A stretch of 64,000 nt of DNA from Ectobius pallidus (GCA_964059195.1 CAXKWD010000005.1:151805265-151869264), one strand, 5' to 3'. Counted from the stretch's first letter, positions 36,211-47,555 are shown. Notes: generated from the sequence alone by a model not told the origin. Program-made: numbers and translations.

Positions 36211-36735
36211 CAAAGTATTTTGCAATATGATCTTCTGATATGGAGCAATAGCTGTCATTCTCAAAAGGGATTTATTTTAAAAAAGAAAGCTTTGAGAATA
36301 TTAAAAAATTCATCACCCAGAACTCATTGCAGACCATTATTCATATCAGAAAATAATTACTTTGACAAGCCTAAATATCTTAGATGCTGTTTTGTTCGAA
36401 AAAGGACAATTTGGCTGCCATTCCGGTCAGAACTATTTCTCATATTTATGAACTTAGACATCAAATTCACTTTGAGGCACCCAGTTGCAGGCTAAATAAA
36501 ACACTAAGCAATTTATCAGCAATGACCACAAAAATAGGTAACAAGTTTTCAAACGACATCTATCAATGGGATAGAAAATTATTAAGAAGTCGTATCTCTG
36601 ATTGGCTAAGTCAGAGGGCCTTCTATAATGTTGGCGAATTTTTAAAAATACAGGTAGATATACAAACCTAATTTAACACTATGACAATGGTCAATATCAT
36701 TTTTTTGCTCGAGACATGCTTTATTATTATTATTT
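36211..36735 (+). pseudogene. LINE reverse transcriptase C-terminal fragment
   Basis: Plus-strand frames at 36220-36495 and 36384-36671 overlap in different phases and together give the end of a Jockey/CR1-like reverse transcriptase. The first begins with a YDLLIWSNSC-type segment and LKKKALRIL, the thumb motif found just after the catalytic domain; the second has DWLSQRAFYNVGEFL, the C-terminal end motif. A frameshift near 36400 separates them. The palm (YADD) is missing, so the insertion is 5' truncated. A (TTA)n tail follows at about 36720. It is related to the fragment at 6916-7676. Confidence 0.7.
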
Positions 36736-37439
36736 GGTCTTATACATTATTCAACTTCTAGGGTGTATCAATAAGGCAATAGACCTATTCCTCGTGACTG
36801 CAGTGAAATAAATATTGAATTATTCTGTGAAAAGGACACACTGTTTGAAAATTCTCGTTTGTGAAAATTTGTAAATTTAAATTTGGCACCTTTGATCCTT
36901 TCTCCCATCATTTTACCATAATCGTCTACAGCTCACTTTATATTATCTTTTATTTAATCCTGCGCAATCAGTGAAGGAATATGTCTCTCCTGCCAGCTGC
37001 CAAATGTTTTACAATTGTTTTAATACATTTTTCTCTTTCCCTCTCTTCCATGTATGGTGCTAAATTTATACCATCTGTCGGACACAACTTCCAATACCAG
37101 ACAGTAGCAGAGGTACTGGACATCTTTAAAGAACTGTCCTGTCGTTAAGGGATACAAAATTACAGGTAATTTTTCATAACTTTCTTTTTCATATACTGTA
37201 GCTATGGCTCATTTTTAAATGGTAAATATTATCACACACGAAGAAGAAAGAAAAAGTTAATGTTACTGGTTTAAAAAAATAACTTTTAATTTTAATAGTT
37301 TTAATCAACAATGATGCCTTTATTAAAACAACTTTAATATTTTTATATGTGATTCTACATAATAAAATACCCTGAAGATGGTTGTATGAAACCGAAATGC
37401 CTTGGCTAAGTAAATAAAAAAAATAGATTACGGTTTTAT
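36736..37439. other. No recognisable gene
   Basis: A+T-rich DNA; possibly LINE-derived near 37380 (ccctgaagatggttgtatga), not provable here. Confidence 0.35.
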
Positions 37440-37469
37440 ATATTTATTATAGATCAGGTTTTGTAAACA

Positions 37470-37690
37470 TTAAAGTGGACTACAGTAAGACAATCATGCC
37501 CAATGGGCGCATGTTTCACATGCCTATACAGAATAAAGCATTTAAGAGACGGGTCAAGTCAACATTGAAGTTGAACCCTCTGTACAATGTTGACGAATTT
37601 TATAATGTAAATGTTTGAAATTATTTTTATGACGATACACATAATTGTGTGAAATGCTGAGAAATATTATTATTAGTATTATTAGTATTA
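37470..37690 (+). mobile_element. LINE 3' end fragment
   Basis: Reads to a C-terminal FKRRVKSTLKLNPLYNVDEF motif and a stop near 37617, then a tail of (ATT)-type repeats to 37690. Same class as 36211-36735. Confidence 0.6.
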
Positions 37691-37775
37691 GTATATATCT
37701 CTGATTAGTTAAGTCAGAGAGCCTTCTATAATGTTGACGAATTTTTAAATATGTAGGTAGATATACAAACCTAAA
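37691..37775 (+). mobile_element. LINE 3' end fragment, near-duplicate of 36596-36671
   Basis: atctctgattagttaagtca, then gagccttctataatgttg, matches the extreme C-terminal coding part of the 36.6-kb copy; it abuts the previous tail. Confidence 0.65.
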
Positions 37776-38617
37776 TTCGTTTTTTAAGAAATTTTAACCA
37801 GAACCCTTCAAATGACCTTAGTTTTCAAAATTTCTAAATTCTATATATCACAAATCACATATTATCCTGAAAACCTCATGTAGATCGGCTCATGAAAATC
37901 ATCAATAGGGTTGGGATTTTTAGGTGCGCACCTTTTTTCGTACGGTATATTAAGGCTCGTGTTAAAGAAAACACATTATGAAATGTTGTCTGTAGTTGAA
38001 AATGGAGGTAATTTTCTAGTACCTTTTTTTCCCTTTGGAACCTTTATCCCTTTTTTTCCTCCACCGTGTCCATATTCCCCCTTTTCTCTCTTTGTTGTCT
38101 TTTATTGCGTGAATTTCATTTCATTTTTACTACATATCATTGTTTTGTTCAAATACCCAAAATCTTAAGCAACTTTCAACGAACTTTCCCTCAGTTTGCA
38201 GTGATTGCTGGAATAGTGAATGGGTCTGTTTTCAGCAAACGAGGGTCTGAAAGCACACTTTGAAGAATGAAAAATAATTATTTGCATACTCCCCTTTGTC
38301 GTTTTAATTTTACTGGAATTATTCAGTAAAATTGGTGTAGGTTTGTTACATAACGAATGTAGTACTAGAATTTACCATGCCGAAGATGCCCAGATCCCAA
38401 CTTTTGGTCCTGGCTCAGAAATCCAAGCATGATTTAATCGAAACTGATTGGATGGTACATGACAGAGCTTTCGGATGGTAAGTACTTTCCCTCAAGGGAT
38501 GTAGCGCCACGGAATTCAGTTTAGCCTGAAAGATGTTTCGTTACAATCCTGCATGAAACGCGTTAGCTGTAATCCCCCTCATAGAGAGAGAATTGTGCAG
38601 ATATTTCTGTAGTATAA

Positions 38618-38885
38618 CCATGTAAGGTAACGATGAGCTTCATAACCTGTACTCGTCACCGGATATAGTAAGGATAATTAAATCACGGAGGGTGAAATGG
38701 GCTGGACATGTTGCGCGCATGGGGTAGGAAAGATATATCTAAAAAAATATTGACGTTGAGACCCGAATAGGGTTGAATGGCGGGCTCAGGTAAGCGCGGC
38801 AACGAACCTTCAGGTTCCATAAAATAAGATATTATTCCTTTTGCTTGCTTAGAAATTATCTACTGCCATTGAGTAAGTAAGTAAG
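38618..38885 (+). pseudogene. RTE-like LINE fragment 1
   Basis: The plus strand reads LYSSPDIVRII and then RVKWAGHVARMG near 38640-38730, a motif typical of the C-terminal part of RTE-type non-LTR reverse transcriptases. The frame then breaks and the sequence passes into the 3' end with gggttgaatggcgggc and the aaataagatattattcc-type tail, ending in a (GTAA)n run at about 38875-38900. Internal coding sequence is deleted compared with fragment 2. Confidence 0.65.
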
Positions 38886-38989
38886 TAAGTTTACCAAGTT
38901 TTTAAGTAATTCTAACCGTTAATTCATATTTCTCCACATAAACTTCGAATAAGCAGTCGCAGACAGACGACATGAGGTGGTCCTCCAGC

Positions 38990-39235
38990 TTAGGGGTTTA
39001 AGAAATGCTTGCCTGTACCACTTGGAAGACCTAGACGCAGGTGGGAGGACAGTATTAGGATAGATTTAAGAGAAGTCGGATTTACGAGGGATGGTTGGAT
39101 GGAGTTAGCACAGAATAGGGTTGAATGGCGGGCCAGGTAAGCGCTTCAATGAGCCTTTGGGTTCCATAAAATAGATAATATTCTTTTAGCTTGCTTACGA
39201 ATTGTCTATTGCCATTGAGTAAGTAACTAAGCAAG
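38990..39235 (+). pseudogene. RTE-like LINE fragment 2
   Basis: The plus strand reads PLGRPRRRWEDSIRIDL followed by a REVGFTRDGWMELAQNRVEW segment at about 39020-39130, the characteristic C-terminal end of RTE-like LINEs, then the same 3' tail as at 38795 and 29714. It is a direct repeat of the tail of fragment 1, about 340 bp away. Confidence 0.7.
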
Positions 39236-39959
39236 TAACCATGTAAGGATACATGCTTGTTTAGGAAGCTGATTTAATAGAGATCTCACGTAGTTACAAC
39301 ATGCACAATACATTCCCCCACAGCGGGAGTGTTTCATTTCGTCTTGTGTTAATGAATCTCTTGCTCAACTCCCGATGGGCGATTTGCACAACTGAGCAGG
39401 CTTTCCGATCCATTAGTTCTGGCTTGTTGTGTAGTGCCGTGTGTGGTTTATACCTCAGGAGAATCTGTTCGGCCCGTCATAGGAATTTCTAAGCTTGCCA
39501 TGAATTTGTATGTTGAAAATTACCTAAGTTCTTTAAAATAACTTTGCACTAATTTCATTAGCTAAGGTCATGTGGAACATAAAATATTCAGTAACCAATA
39601 GTGATGAAATGAAAATAGCTTATATTTACTATCCATGTTTTAAGCTTCCCCCAAGCCGTGGGTTTCCAAACGATAAAGTATATAAAAATTATAATTAGTT
39701 CACAAAACATTAATTTTCTATTAATAAATCGTGAATAGCATGTTAGAATATGAAACGATATTAAGCACCAAATTAACGATTTCTTAAGATAGGCCCTCTT
39801 CCTCGCAGCAACTTCAAATTCTGTACAAGTTGCTATACAGTATTAAAAATCTCAAACACGGAGAGTATGCAAGTATATTAGCCTACCTGAATGCATTAGG
39901 ACCTATAATGTGGAAATTGACACGAAATCTAAACAATGACAGAATTAACTCCGTGGCGC
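39236..39959. other. No recognisable gene
   Basis: Frame 39301-39492 has no motif. Confidence 0.4.
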
Positions 39960-40260
39960 TAACATCCTCGAAGGGACAAGGCCTACCAACCGACCGCTGC
40001 ATCATCTACCATAAGCAGTTGGCAGGACTGGGTGGCATCTGGTCAGCATGCCGACACCCACGGCCGTTAATGGTAGTTTCCATGACCGGAACCGTAACTT
40101 CTGTATCAAGTAGCTCTTCAATTTGAATCCCGAGGCTGAGTGCACCCCTACCAGATCTCCCTACCTCAGAAAAATCCGATGAGGTACCGGCGATCGAACC
40201 CGGGCCGACATATCTGTAGTCAGCGACGCTATCCACAAGACCACGCCGGTGGTCCAAAAA
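39960..40260 (-). mobile_element. tRNA-derived SINE, family 4, reverse copy
   Basis: Minus-strand head with gtggtcttgtggatagcgtc (box A side) and cccgggttcgatcgccgg (box B side) at 40180-40260, then a body shared with 9240-9605 and 62290-62475 (gacacccacggccgttaatg on the plus strand). Confidence 0.8.
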
Positions 40261-40424
40261 CAGAATTAATAACGTATATTCTGGATCCTGGCTTCACCGT
40301 GCTGAATTGTGTACAGTGAAATTTATATTTCCTATTAAATAAGTATATCTTTTTTTCTTAAAAATTCAAATTTAAACAATTTTGTTTTTGCTCTTCTCAT
40401 CACACAATAATAACAAAATACCCT

Positions 40425-40600
40425 GCGGAATGGCTCAGGCGCTAGGAGGTCCCTGGTTCAAACTCCGTGAGCTGGCAATTTATATTTTTCTTTATGGATT
40501 TTCCAGTCATGAAGGAAAATTCCGGATTGGACATTTACTTATTATCATTCATTGTTCCATTCTGTATATCAAAATCGTAAAAATTTAAAATCAGTTTAAA
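40425..40600 (+). mobile_element. SINE family 2, diverged copy
   Basis: Head with ggaatggctcaggcgctagg and ctggttcaaactccg; body with gattttccagtcatgaagg and attccggattggacattta. Confidence 0.6.
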
Positions 40601-41498
40601 TTGTCAGAATCCATAACACACGAACAGTAGAACACAGTACAAACACAATACATCAATAGTTATAAGGCCTACTGATACACCCACATGTGGTATGAGCTCG
40701 TGTTAAACCGTGTTTAAAAAAAAGTTAAAATAAATAAATCACAAAATGTAATTCTATTCTCTATATATCTGGAACGCATCTATGAAATGTCAGTACCATT
40801 GGAAGAAGGTTGTTAGGCAGTTGGAGGAAAAGTTTCTTATTTAACAATATGATTTGAGATATATTTAGCATTAGTTCAGTCATATATATAATTAAAACTT
40901 GGTATGACATGGTTTATCTATGCCATACGTCCCTGAGAAGCTGTCCCGATTTTCTGTGCCAATAGAAGTGTCCCCCTAGTAATATATAAAAATTATAAAT
41001 ATCCAGATTTTAGAGTTTATTGTGAATGGTCAAGGCAAGAACAATATTAAACGTTTTAATTTCACAAATCTACAACTAAAGATTTTCTCTTAACAACCAC
41101 AATGTTTCCCTTCTGATGATACTTAAACAATTGAAATTTAAAATTACAAAAATAAGCAAGCTGAAGCAAAATGAGTGTTTTTTTTAATCGTGCAAGTTTC
41201 TGGAACAGTTTTCAGAATTATTGAAATTAGCTGAGTTTATTGTTGCATTTCAAGCTGATGTGAGAAGTGGTCTGACGACCCTAGTAGATTGAAAGTATTA
41301 TCAATTAAGTCAATATTGTTATTACAGTATAATATGAAGAATGTAAGTTATAGTTAATTTTATGCATATATTTTTAAAAATAAGAATCTTTGGGTATTAA
41401 GATGTTTAACAAAGTCAGAAAACTATGACTGGTACGGTAAATCATGTTAACAATAACATCATTTCTTTATATTTGTGCTTATTCCTCCCAATTACTGT
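40601..41498. other. A+T-rich DNA without a recognisable gene
   Basis: Nothing anchored. Confidence 0.4.
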
Positions 41499-41577
41499 CC
41501 CGATTTCATGGGCGGACGGTAAGGGGGGGTTCCGGGGCTTGAAACCCCTCCTGAAATATCTTAAATATTTTGAAGAT

Positions 41578-41594
41578 TATAAATCATGGAACGA

Positions 41595-41638
<44 letters not shown>

Positions 41639-41655
41639 TCGTTCCATGATTTATA
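41578..41655. repeat. 78-bp perfect palindrome centred on (TA)n
   Basis: Arms include aaatcatggaacgaacttta and its exact inverse around a (TA)n core. Cruciform-prone. Confidence 0.95.
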
Positions 41656-42094
41656 TATATATATACGGTTGTGATTCGGTTGTTACATATTTTACAATTT
41701 CGTACATATCAAAGTATTATTTAAGATTTATCGTAATTTATTTCAGACTCGAATTTCAAAACCTCGTGGTGTTGATATTTTTCAGCTTAATAACAGTGAT
41801 ATATTACTAGTAAACAAAAATCCCTTCGGAATCTGTAAAAAAACAACTCGAATATTCCTGCCGAAATCCATCAACCTGTTTGTAAATGCCAACAGTAATC
41901 ACGAGATCATCACAAAATTAACATGAAGTAATCGGCATTAATCGGGCTTTTCTACCAGTGGATTTACAGATGACTTTAAAACGCTATGCACCATACAGTA
42001 TTATGATAATTTTTCAAAAGAAAGTTTTTATTTATTGACTCTAGCTTAAACGAGAAATGGATAGAAATCTCAAGAAAAACTGTTTCAAAGAATC

Positions 42095-42526
42095 ATGCCC
42101 GGTTTCTACAAACTAGTGAATTACCTATGGGTAAATTATCCATGGACAAATTAGTTCCATTTAACCTACAATGATGTAATGAGCAAGGCCTTGGAGTTGT
42201 ACAGTTAATTTAATTCAGAAGGCTTTGATTCTCATTGTTTAAATATTAATATTGATCCTATGAAAGGTTAAATTTTATCCAGCCATCCATGAAAGGATAA
42301 ATTAACCCGAAGATTTACCCTTGGAAAGATCTAGCCCCAGTTTGTAGGAACATTTTTTCTGTCATTTTCATATTTATCCAGAGGACATTTATCTAGAAAC
42401 TCGCCACAAGTGTATGTGATTGCTATCTTTAAATTATTTGTGTTTGTGTGGTGTTATTTTTGTGTAAATTCTGTCCATTGGATAATTTACCCATAGGTAA
42501 TTCGCGAGTTTATAGAAACCGGCCAT
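42095..42526 (+). mobile_element. ATGCCCGG-family MITE, copy A (nested)
   Basis: Ends atgcccggtttcta and tagaaaccggccat. The inverted similarity continues inward over gaattacctatgggtaaatt, giving arms of about 45 bp. Very close to copy B at 43399-43827; copy C at 58916-59327 is inverted. Confidence 0.85.
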
Positions 42527-42688
42527 GAGTTGCATATTCATTTATTACAGTGTATTAATTATCACAATACAACTGTTTAGTAATTTTAAAAAGTAATAAT
42601 TCACTATGTGTGCAACGACATGGAGCCGAGACGACTTTACATTGAACCCCTCCCGAACAAAATTTCATCGTACGCCCATGCCCGATTT

Positions 42689-43398
42689 CTCATGTCATAT
42701 ATATGGCAACTCTATTATGGGTGTTCTGTTTGTTTAAAACATAAAAATAAGGTAAAACATATAGAAGTTTAAAATGCACATTTCTTCCTGAAGCGTTTAG
42801 AGTTAGAATGGACATTTAAAATAAGTTACCTTAACCCTGTACTATGGATTTCCGTTGTTAAAAGAACCGCTTACGCTGAGTGCTCAGATTATCTGAGGGG
42901 CTCTCTACGTCTAATCTCATGAAAAACACAAACGGATAGATCCTTTAATGGCACTAGTGTGTGTGTTTTCCTGTTGTATCGGTCCTTCAGTAGATATTGT
43001 CTATTGAGCAACCTAATACAATATCATGAAAAGGTTTCCAGAAATGTAGTTCTGGAATGGGAAGAAGATTATAAACATAAAACATTACGCGGGCAACTGC
43101 TTACAGAAAAGTGCAGTATCTTGCATTTAAATTTGTAGCGTCATAAATAATGCAGATATTTAGTCCTTAAATACATAATGTATACGGAACGATACAAAAG
43201 TTTGCCTGATAAATTTATTTGTAGTAAAATAACTGAAAAGACTCTAAAGAAAATTAAAAATGCATGTAAAATTTGCCTAAAAAAAAAATAAACGATGAGC
43301 CTGATAGTTGTGATAACTGTTTTCTCTGCAGTCCGGCACGAATTAATAATTTCCACTAGAAATTGACTTTCGTGCATTAAAAAGTTAAATCCCTTATA
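42689..43398. other. No recognisable gene
   Basis: Minus frame 43141-43377 has no motif. Confidence 0.4.
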
Positions 43399-43827
43399 AC
43401 CGGTGTCTGCAAACTAGTGAATTACCTATGGGTAAATTATCCATGGACAAATTAGTTCCATTTAACCTACAATGATATAATGAGCAAGGCCTTGGAGTTG
43501 TACAGTTAATTTAATTCAGAAGGCTTTGATTCTCATTGTTTAAATATTACTATTGATCCTATGAAAGGTTAAATTTTATCCAGCCATCCATGAAAGGATA
43601 AATTATCCCGAAGATTTACCCTTGGAAAGATCTAGCCCGAGTTTGTAGGAACATTTTTTCTGTCATTTTCATATTTATCCAGAGGACATTTATCTAGAAA
43701 CTCGCCACAAGTGTAAGTGATTGCTATCTTTAAATTATTTGTGTTTGTGTGGTGTTATTTTTGTGTAAATTCTATCCATTGGATAATTTACCCATAGGTA
43801 ATTCGAGAGTTTATAGAAAACGGCCAT
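43399..43827 (+). mobile_element. ATGCCCGG-family MITE, copy B
   Basis: Same sequence as copy A apart from about a dozen differences, mostly at the ends (accggtgtctgcaaact at the left, gaaaacggccat at the right). Confidence 0.85.
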
Positions 43828-43934
43828 TAAACTAATAAATTCTCTGTATATTTTATTTAAATTCATCTGTATAGAGTAGGCCATGGACCTATTGATTGTC
43901 AATTATTTTCTATTGCTGGTGTATTTTGTGGAGT

Positions 43935-44125
43935 AACTTTCAACTGATATTAACTTAAATGGAATGATATAGGATGAAATAGTGAGGATTATTTAAGGTA
44001 TGCAAACATCCAATTTTGCATTTGCCTTTACGACTGGGGAAACCATGAAAAACCCCATGTCAAATTGGCCGGCCACCGGGATTTGGACCTGGCACCTTCC
44101 GATTGCGAGTTCAAGACGGCCACCT
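43935..44125 (-). mobile_element. SINE family 2, reverse copy
   Basis: cgactggggaaaccatgaaa and gccaccgggatttggacctg as in 5023-5240. It is truncated or rearranged at the head, where TAGGCCTA sits at 44128. Confidence 0.7.
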
Positions 44126-44562
44126 AGTAGGCCTATATTTTTAAAATTATTTTAAAAATCAGATAGTTGAAGACGTTAAGCTTAAAAAATAGTTATAATT
44201 AAAGTGTTAAAGTGACCTTTCTAAATAGAGAAGTGTAGATAAAATCAAAGCAATTTCAGAAAAAAACGTTTCCATTAACTTCATGTTTCAGGCGAAATCT
44301 ATTAAAATAAGAGGAAATGTTTGTCTGTCTGTTTGTTTGTTTTCTGTCTGTGTGCGGTCCCCAGTCAAATCTAGGACACGCAGAGATCCAAAATGTTTAA
44401 TATATATGGACTGAAGGATGTCCAAATGCACCTGGAAGCCGGATTTTCAATTTTCGCTTTCGTTCGCAAGCTATGAGCGAAAAACTGGCAGAAAACGTGT
44501 TTTTCTTTTCGATATCGAAGCATCAGTTTTTGCCATTACATTTCAGTTGTAAAATTAATATT

Positions 44563-44567
44563 GCTTG
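44563..44567. other. Copia target duplication, left
   Basis: GCTTG, repeated at 48442-48446. Confidence 0.9.
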
Positions 44568-44711
44568 TGTTAAAGGTCTAATATCTACACAATATGTTAC
44601 TAGTGCTGCCATCCGTCTTGCATTGTTGGCAGACATGTTTGTTTGTCTTTTGTCTCTAGAATAAATTTTATTCTGTGCCACTCGTCAGTGGGAATACGTT
44701 GTTTTATTATA
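44568..44711 (+). repeat. Copia 5' LTR
   Basis: 144 bp from tgttaaaggtctaatatc to gttgttttattata. Identical to 48298-48441. An aataaa polyadenylation-type word lies at about 44660 (agaataaatttt). Confidence 0.95.
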
Positions 44712-44725
44712 GGTTATGGGCCCAG
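44712..44725 (+). other. Copia primer-binding site (initiator Met tRNA, internal)
   Basis: ggttatgggcccag directly after the LTR is complementary to the anticodon-arm region of initiator-methionine tRNA, the half-tRNA priming known for Copia. Confidence 0.85.
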
Positions 44726-44874
44726 AAGCTCATAAAATCGCGGTATTGAGTCGTTTTAACAAGGATTTTGCAGTAAAGCAAGTGTTAAAAGACAGTATTC
44801 AGTGCGATTTAGCTGTGAACTGACTGATCGTATTAATTATCGCAGTGTATAAGTGTAAAAACTGTTCGTCAAAA

Positions 44875-44980
44875 ATGGCTAACAATTACCTTATCAATGT
44901 GCCGAAATTAAAGGGACGCGATAATTATTCGGAGTGGTGTTTCGCTGCAGAAAATTTCTTAGTTCTCGAAGGCATTGTAT
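44875..44980 (+). pseudogene. Copia gag N terminus (separate frame)
   Basis: An ATG at 44875 opens a frame reading MANNYLINVPKLKGRDNYSE, then WCFAAENFLVLEG, which is the typical Copia Gag start with a conserved aromatic segment. It leaves the main gag-pol frame near 44977-44980 and would stop soon after at 45006. A one-base loss (or equivalent) there separates it from the long frame. The long frame's own first Met at 44934 is therefore not the natural start: its first 14 or so residues are out-of-frame sequence. Confidence 0.75.
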
Positions 44981-47555
44981 CAAGCCAGAACCGGGAAAAG
45001 AAATAGCAAGCGCGGATGACGAAAAAACTAAAGCCAAATTGATTATGACCATCGACCCGTCGTTGTATGTCCACGTCAAAACCGTTAAATCTTCGAAAGA
45101 ATTGTGGAATAAACTACAGCAATTATTTGATGATAGTGGCTTTTCACGGAGAATAAGTCTGTTGAGAAATTTGATTTCAATCCGGCGAGAAAATTGCAGT
45201 TCGATGACGTCATATGTGACGCAGATTATCGATACTGCGCAGAAATTAAGTGGAACGGGATTTGAAATAAATGATCAATGGACAGGGTCATTGTTGTTGG
45301 CTGGATTGCCAGATCGTTTTGCTCCAATGATCATGGCAATCGAACATTCGGGCATTTCCATTACGGCAGACAATATCAAGACAAAATTATTAGACATGGA
45401 GTCGGTAGATTACAACGAGAGTGAAATGAACGGTGCTTTCGTCAGTCATTCAAATCATGCAAAGCAAAATAAGAATAATTTGTCTATGGCCAAGAAAAAT
45501 TGCAATGTTGGTAGTACTACTGTTCCGTCGAAGTCAAACACCAAGGCGGTGAAATGCTACCGATGTAAACAAGTCGGCCATTACAAAAATCAGTGCATGT
45601 ATAACGAAAATAATTCAGCAAATAAGAAAAATAAGAAAAATAAAGAAAGAATGCAATCAAACGCATTTAGTGCAACATTTTTAAGTGCGAATTTCAACAA
45701 AAATGATTGGTATATCGACTCCGGGGCAAGTGTACACCTAACAGCAAATGAAAGTTGGGTTATGAATGCCAGATATGAACAAAATAAAGGAATTGTTGTA
45801 GCTAATAGCGAGAAGATGACAGTATTATGTTCTGGCAATGTTAAAATAACGACATCAACTGATGATTGCGAGTACGACATCGTGGTAGAAGACGTATGCT
45901 GTATACCATCTCTGACTACTAACCTACTATCAGTCAGTCAACTAATAAAAAAAGGAAACAGTGTGTCTTTCACAGATAAAAGCTGTTGTGTTTACAATAA
46001 AAAGCAACAGTTAGTCGCTACAGCAGTATTGGTCAATGGGGTATACAAAGTAAACTTGGTATCCCAGGAGTATTTGGCTGCATCAGCTGTGTCAGGAGTA
46101 ACATGGCATCGCAGATTAGGACATGTCAACAAGGAATACTTAAATAAAATGAAAAATGCTGTCTTGGGAATGTCATTTGATGAAAAAGCAGAAATAAGCA
46201 AGGCTTCTTGTACAACATGTTGTGAAGGTAAACAGTGTCGCTTACCATTTAAAGGCAGTGGTCAGAGAAGCAGCAACTTGCTAGATTTAGTGCACACAGA
46301 CATTTGTGGCCCTATGGAGACTACATCGATAGGAGGAGCAAGGTATTTCTTGTTATTTGTCGATGATTACAGTCGCATAACATTTGTTTATTTTCTGAAG
46401 CACAAAAATGAGGCTCTGAAGTATTTCAAGATATTCAAAGCACAGGTGGAAAATCAAACAAAAAGAACAATAAAAGTGATAAGAAGCGATAATGGTTTAG
46501 AGTATTGCAATAAGGAATTTGAAGATTACCTAAACAGTGCTGGTATTATCCACCAGAAAAGCAACCCATACACCCCAGAACAAAATGGTTTATGTGAAAG
46601 ATTCAATCGCACAGTCGTAGAAAAAGCGAGATGTCTACTGTTTGATGCAAACCTGGGAAAAGAGTTTTGGGCTGAGGCCACCAATACGGCAGTGTACCTG
46701 CAGAATCGAACTGTGGCTGCTGCGTTGGATAATAAAACGCCATATGAACTATGGACTGGCACAAAACCAGATATCAGTCATATTAGGATATTTGGTAGCA
46801 CTGTCATGGTACATGTTGCTAAACAAAAGCGTAAGAAATGGGATAAGAAATCTGTGAAATGTATTCTTACAGGATACCCAGATAACATAAAGGGATACAG
46901 AGTCTATAATCCAGAAACAAGGACTGTGTTTACAAGTAGAGATGTGGTCATTATTGAGCCAGAAATCAATTCTGAATGTATGATTCAAATGCAAGACCAG
47001 AATGTTGCTTCAGTGGGGGATGAGGTTAAACCAGAACAACAAGGCCAGGAGGTAACAAGTTTTGATTCAAATGAGGTTAAACCAGAACAACAAGGCCAGG
47101 AGGTAACAAGTTTTGAATCAACATCTAGTCTTGAAGATAACTCCAACAGGGAAAATGATTATTCCTATGATGATGAAGACTCAGAGAGTACACTTCAGTG
47201 TGAAAATGAAGATTTCATGGACAGACCCAGACGAACACGGAAACCACCAGAGAGATATGGTATGTCGAATCTTTGTACAAGCGCTGAAACCTATGATGAT
47301 GTGGCAGGTTTGACACTACATGATGCTTTAAACGGACCAGAAAAGAAACAGTGGATGTTGGCCATGCAAGAAGAACTACAGTGTTTCAAAGAAAATGATG
47401 CGTGGGAATTATGTGAAAGTCCACAAGATGGTAGGGTTGTACAGTGTAAGTGGGTGCTTCGTAAAAAATATGATAGTGATAACAAAGTTCGGTTCCGTGC
47501 ACGTTTAGTTGCTAAAGTTTTTTCACAAATTGAAGATAACTCCTACGGAAACTAA
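44934..47555 (+). CDS. Copia Gag-protease-integrase polyprotein (truncated, pseudogenic)
   Basis: 873 codons. Genuine Gag starts at about residue 15. Gag capsid region about 30-160; CCHC zinc knuckle C208-x2-C211-x4-H216-x4-C221; aspartic protease with DSG at 262-264; integrase zinc domain H392, H397, C426, C429; integrase core D456, D519, E555 with 35 residues between the last two (DD35E). A C-terminal linker contains a 17-residue tandem duplication (about residues 696-730). The start of the reverse transcriptase (RARLVAK) follows near 855, and then the frame runs into a deletion and stops. A full Copia polyprotein would continue through the catalytic palm. All integrase and protease active residues are kept, so loss was recent or the element was moved in trans. 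Confidence 0.9.
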   Translation: MVFRCRKFLSSRRHCIKPEPGKEIASADDEKTKAKLIMTIDPSLYVHVKTVKSSKELWNKLQQLFDDSGFSRRISLLRNLISIRRENCSSMTSYVTQIIDTAQKLSGTGFEINDQWTGSLLLAGLPDRFAPMIMAIEHSGISITADNIKTKLLDMESVDYNESEMNGAFVSHSNHAKQNKNNLSMAKKNCNVGSTTVPSKSNTKAVKCYRCKQVGHYKNQCMYNENNSANKKNKKNKERMQSNAFSATFLSANFNKNDWYIDSGASVHLTANESWVMNARYEQNKGIVVANSEKMTVLCSGNVKITTSTDDCEYDIVVEDVCCIPSLTTNLLSVSQLIKKGNSVSFTDKSCCVYNKKQQLVATAVLVNGVYKVNLVSQEYLAASAVSGVTWHRRLGHVNKEYLNKMKNAVLGMSFDEKAEISKASCTTCCEGKQCRLPFKGSGQRSSNLLDLVHTDICGPMETTSIGGARYFLLFVDDYSRITFVYFLKHKNEALKYFKIFKAQVENQTKRTIKVIRSDNGLEYCNKEFEDYLNSAGIIHQKSNPYTPEQNGLCERFNRTVVEKARCLLFDANLGKEFWAEATNTAVYLQNRTVAAALDNKTPYELWTGTKPDISHIRIFGSTVMVHVAKQKRKKWDKKSVKCILTGYPDNIKGYRVYNPETRTVFTSRDVVIIEPEINSECMIQMQDQNVASVGDEVKPEQQGQEVTSFDSNEVKPEQQGQEVTSFESTSSLEDNSNRENDYSYDDEDSESTLQCENEDFMDRPRRTRKPPERYGMSNLCTSAETYDDVAGLTLHDALNGPEKKQWMLAMQEELQCFKENDAWELCESPQDGRVVQCKWVLRKKYDSDNKVRFRARLVAKVFSQIEDNSYGN
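47021..47122 (+). repeat. 51-bp tandem duplication in the Copia linker
   Basis: tgaggttaaaccagaacaac begins at 47021 and again at 47072. The frame is kept (17 residues). Confidence 0.95.

Larger units (their letters stand above)
41507..42680. mobile_element. TIR element with 8-bp duplication, carrying a nested MITE
   Basis: CCCGATTT flanks both sides (41499-41506 and 42681-42688). Ends catgggcggacg and the inverse of cgtacgcccatg (one mismatch in 12), followed inward by imperfect inverted matches around a ggggttc word. The MITE at 42095-42526 and the (TA)n palindrome at 41578-41655 lie inside. No ORF. Confidence 0.8.

Noticed and set aside
44934..44975. Met at 44934 as the natural Gag start
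   Set aside because: The upstream ATG at 44875 in another phase gives the family-typical N terminus; the first residues after 44934 do not resemble Gag.
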